In this document: piece after piece, positions 61,973 to 64,000 of the stretch
How positions within the stretch are numbered: position 1 is the first letter of the stretch
Layout of the letters: each line of letters opens with the position of its first letter
DNA from: Stenotrophomonas sp. 169
GTDB taxonomy: Bacteria; Pseudomonadota; Gammaproteobacteria; Xanthomonadales; Xanthomonadaceae
NCBI RefSeq assembly: GCF_014621775.1
Contig: NZ_CP061204.1
Coordinates: 2,190,501-2,254,500 of the forward strand
Direction of reading: 5' to 3'
Length of the DNA: 64,000 nt
Made by a program: the position numbers and the translations under genes
The notes under the pieces: model-generated
The model's input: the letters and a program-made list of their open reading frames with translations, nothing else
Database searches by the model: none
What the model was told of the DNA's origin: nothing

Positions 61973-63916
61973 TCAGCCTGCGGCCGGCACCCGACCGTAG
62001 ACGATCTGCCCGCGGAAGCCGCGACGTACCTGCTGGAACAGCTCGCGGAACGCGGCGTAGTCTGCGGGCTGGCACAGCGCCTCGTCGCCACGGACGGCAT
62101 GTTGCTGCAGCCGGTGGCGGGCTACCACCTGCTGGCCATCGCGCTGCCACTGCACCGAATAGCGTCCGGCGGCGTTGCTGAAGTCCTGCGCGGCAGGCAG
62201 TGCGATGAGGGGCACGCCGTCCGGCAACCGCACGCGGTAGGTCTCTTCGCGCAGGCTGGCGTCGCACTGGAACGGCGTGGCGTTGTCCGGCGCCGACGTC
62301 GCGGTGTAGGCGTCACGGAAGGATTCGGCCCCCGGCGGGTCGGGCAAGGTCATGCCGCCGACCAGGTTGAAATCCACGTAGTCGCTGGCGCTGAAATCGA
62401 AGACGTAGTTGAACCGCTGCTGCAGGTCCTGTGGGTCACCCTGCAACTGCAGACGGCCCTGCCCGTCGAAGCCAGAGGCGGCCATCATCGTGGCTTCGGC
62501 GCGCGCGCGGTTCTGTGCGTTCAAGCGCACGAACGACGCACGCATGCCGATTTCCGCACTGTCGCCGGGTTGCAGCCGGGTCTGGCCACGCAGGTTTCCG
62601 GCTCGGTCGAACACGAAATCCGCCTCGAACGCCATGCCGTTGCGCACGTCGTCGTTGGCCGGCGTACGCGCAAGCGTGGCCGGGCGGGTCAACAGCACGG
62701 GCGCACCGAGGTCGCCATCGGGCAGCTGCCCGGAGCGGGCCCACGCACTGGTGGAATCGAGATAGAGATCAAGCGAGGGCACATAGGTGATGGCGTGATT
62801 GAAACGCCCCAAGGTGGGCACCGCCGGCAGGGTCGGGCCGCCGGACGCGCCGATCAGCACCGCCGTGCTGTCGATGCCCTTCGCAGCCAGCAGCGCTTCC
62901 AGGATCACCACGTGGTCCTTGCAGTCACCGTAGTGGTTGTCCAGCACGCTCTGCGCACTGTTGGGCTCCAGGCCCCCGTTGCCGAGGTAGACGGCAACGT
63001 AGCGGATGTTCTGCGCCACCCAACGGTACAGCGCATCCACCTGCGCGCGGCGGTCACCGATGCCGGCCGTCAGCTCGTCGGCCAGCGCCTGCAGGGCCGG
63101 CGTCACCGTCGCTGCACTGCCCGCTTTCAGCTGGTAAGCCCGCGCCATCTGCGGCCAGTCCGCGTATGTGCTGGCCATGATGGTGGGACTGAACTCCCAT
63201 GGCGACGCCGTCCAGTTCTGTGCCGGCAGTGAGTAGCTGCGCGCATAGCTCCACTCCCAGCGCGCGAGCCCGGCGCGCACCGTCGGCCGGTCGCTGCCCC
63301 GCACCCCGTCGCTGCGCACCTTCATCGCCAGGCCGGCCGGAGCGCTCAGGGTGACCCGCGCGTCTTCGTACTGGTTGAAGACGCTGAAGGTTTCCCACAG
63401 CCCGAAGTAACCGGGGAAATACGGCTTCTGCTGCGTGCGGCGGGTGGCATAGACCACGCGCGAGCCGGGTGCCAGGTTGGGGAACACGATCACCCGCACT
63501 TTGCGGTCGGCGTACATCGCGGCCGACGCACTGGAGTAGCTTTCCTGGGTATAAATGCGGTCGGCCGGCACATCGCGCCGCTGCCCGTCCGCGGTCAAGG
63601 TGTAAGCCTCCAGCACTTCCAGGCTTTCCATCTTTTCGCTGTAGCTCAGCCGAACCTGGCTGAACTGATCGACCGCGCTGCGCGTCTTCAGCAGGATGTC
63701 GTAGTGCTCGGTCTGCGTGTTGCTGGAGTCGGCGCTCACCACGTAATCGGCGCGGTAGCGGGCGAAGCTGAAATTGTTGCTGGCCTCGGCCGGCGCGGTA
63801 CCCGGTGCATCAGCCGCACGCGAAGTGGGCGCTGGCACGACCGGCGCGTCTGCCGCGAAGGCGCAGCAGGCAGGCAGCAGCAAGGTTGCCAGCAGTCCGT
63901 TGCGGAGCAGTGCCAT
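61973..63916 (-). CDS. DUF3857 / transglutaminase-fold secreted protein
   Basis: 647 aa with a signal peptide (LLATLLLPACCAFAADAP). Residues 50-240 are a DUF3857 domain (YVVSADSSNTQTEHYDILLK). The transglutaminase-like core follows with ALYRWVAQNIRYVAVYLGNG, the catalytic Cys in NHYGDCKDHVVILEALL and His in NHAITYVPSL. The C-terminal region is a beta domain (DUF3858-like position). Such proteins are periplasmic or surface proteins of unknown role. It precedes lolA by about 80 bases. Confidence 0.85.
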   Translation of the reverse strand: MALLRNGLLATLLLPACCAFAADAPVVPAPTSRAADAPGTAPAEASNNFSFARYRADYVVSADSSNTQTEHYDILLKTRSAVDQFSQVRLSYSEKMESLEVLEAYTLTADGQRRDVPADRIYTQESYSSASAAMYADRKVRVIVFPNLAPGSRVVYATRRTQQKPYFPGYFGLWETFSVFNQYEDARVTLSAPAGLAMKVRSDGVRGSDRPTVRAGLARWEWSYARSYSLPAQNWTASPWEFSPTIMASTYADWPQMARAYQLKAGSAATVTPALQALADELTAGIGDRRAQVDALYRWVAQNIRYVAVYLGNGGLEPNSAQSVLDNHYGDCKDHVVILEALLAAKGIDSTAVLIGASGGPTLPAVPTLGRFNHAITYVPSLDLYLDSTSAWARSGQLPDGDLGAPVLLTRPATLARTPANDDVRNGMAFEADFVFDRAGNLRGQTRLQPGDSAEIGMRASFVRLNAQNRARAEATMMAASGFDGQGRLQLQGDPQDLQQRFNYVFDFSASDYVDFNLVGGMTLPDPPGAESFRDAYTATSAPDNATPFQCDASLREETYRVRLPDGVPLIALPAAQDFSNAAGRYSVQWQRDGQQVVARHRLQQHAVRGDEALCQPADYAAFRELFQQVRRGFRGQIVYGRVPAAG

Positions 63917-63951
63917 CGAATTACCCGTCTACAGAAGGATGAAAGAGGGAC

Positions 63952-63978
63952 GGGGTGACCACCCTGGGTCGTCACCCC
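63952..63978. other. intergenic hairpin
   Basis: GGGGTGAC and its exact complement GTCACCCC around an 11-base loop, in the short gap between the DUF3857 gene and the gene that enters from the right edge. There is no T tract. Confidence 0.4.
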
Positions 63979-63985
63979 GCCGGGA

Positions 63986-64000
63986 TCATTTCGGCGGCGG
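63986..64000 (-). CDS. last codons of an incoming gene, possibly ftsK
   Basis: Only PPPK and TGA are visible at the window edge. The order with lolA and rarA, and a proline-rich end, would fit ftsK, but four codons cannot prove it. Confidence 0.25.
   Translation of the reverse strand, partial: PPPK

Noticed and set aside
1..64000. CRISPR arrays, tRNA and rRNA genes
   Set aside because: No regular 25-40 bp repeats with unique spacers and no tRNA-like cloverleaf or rRNA segment were noticed on either strand; the only repeat arrays are SMAG hairpins.

Overview
The window looks like a chromosomal segment of a Stenotrophomonas-type bacterium (Xanthomonadaceae). The base composition is GC-rich. 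GTAG-bounded hairpins of the SMAG type known from S. maltophilia occur in arrays near 46.9, 50.8 and 59.1-59.4 kb. The block DUF3857 protein-lolA-rarA-crcB, and the xylan, lipid A and iron genes, have the forms usual for this family.

Left arm (1-10.8 kb): a six-gene, fully overlapping plus-strand operon for xylan side-chain and xylo-oligosaccharide use. It holds a GH67 alpha-glucuronidase (cut by the window edge), a sialate O-acetylesterase-type esterase, a GH43, a GH3 with a PA14 domain, a single protein joining an MFS sugar symporter to a GH43 domain, and an aldose 1-epimerase.

Variable zone (10.8-25 kb): lower GC and mosaic. It holds small lipoproteins, secreted unknowns, immunity-like genes, gene remnants, a KfrA-like gene and a tyrosine recombinase gene wrecked by an IS3-family element. 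A dif-like Xer site lies at 17993-18020. By eye, GGGNAGGG octamers (the E. coli KOPS motif) point towards it from both sides, so this is probably the replication-terminus dif locus and the variable genes are what has accumulated around it.

Right arm (25-64 kb): mostly core-like DNA. (i) A tight minus-strand operon holds a GT2 glycosyltransferase, NodS-like methyltransferase, PIG-L deacetylase, acyl-CoA dehydrogenase-like protein and zinc alcohol dehydrogenase. This toolkit recalls Nod-factor synthesis, and its product is not apparent from the sequence. (ii) eptA, an arnT-like gene and a PAP2 phosphatase form a lipid A modification operon. (iii) A Qnr/McbG-like pentapeptide protein follows. 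(iv) An ABC-2-type transporter is coupled to a TonB-dependent receptor under a Zur-like box. (v) A DHA2 efflux pump and its TetR regulator have a perfect 26-bp palindrome in their promoter. (vi) DUF3348, DUF802, an OmpA-type protein and DUF2894 form an operon that resembles an ion-driven MotAB/ZorAB stator. (vii) A SapC-like protein and a siderophore receptor follow. (viii) An EF-G paralogue has a leader with a terminator, a 9-codon uORF and a hairpin. (ix) A Fur-box operon holds an esterase, a YncE-like protein and hmuTUV. (x) crcB, rarA, lolA and a DUF3857 protein end the window, followed by four codons of what may be ftsK.

The likeliest places for undescribed biology are the stator-like operon, the Nod-like operon, the EF-G leader and the dif-centred accessory zone. 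All assignments come from reading the sequence by eye. No database search or computed statistic was available.
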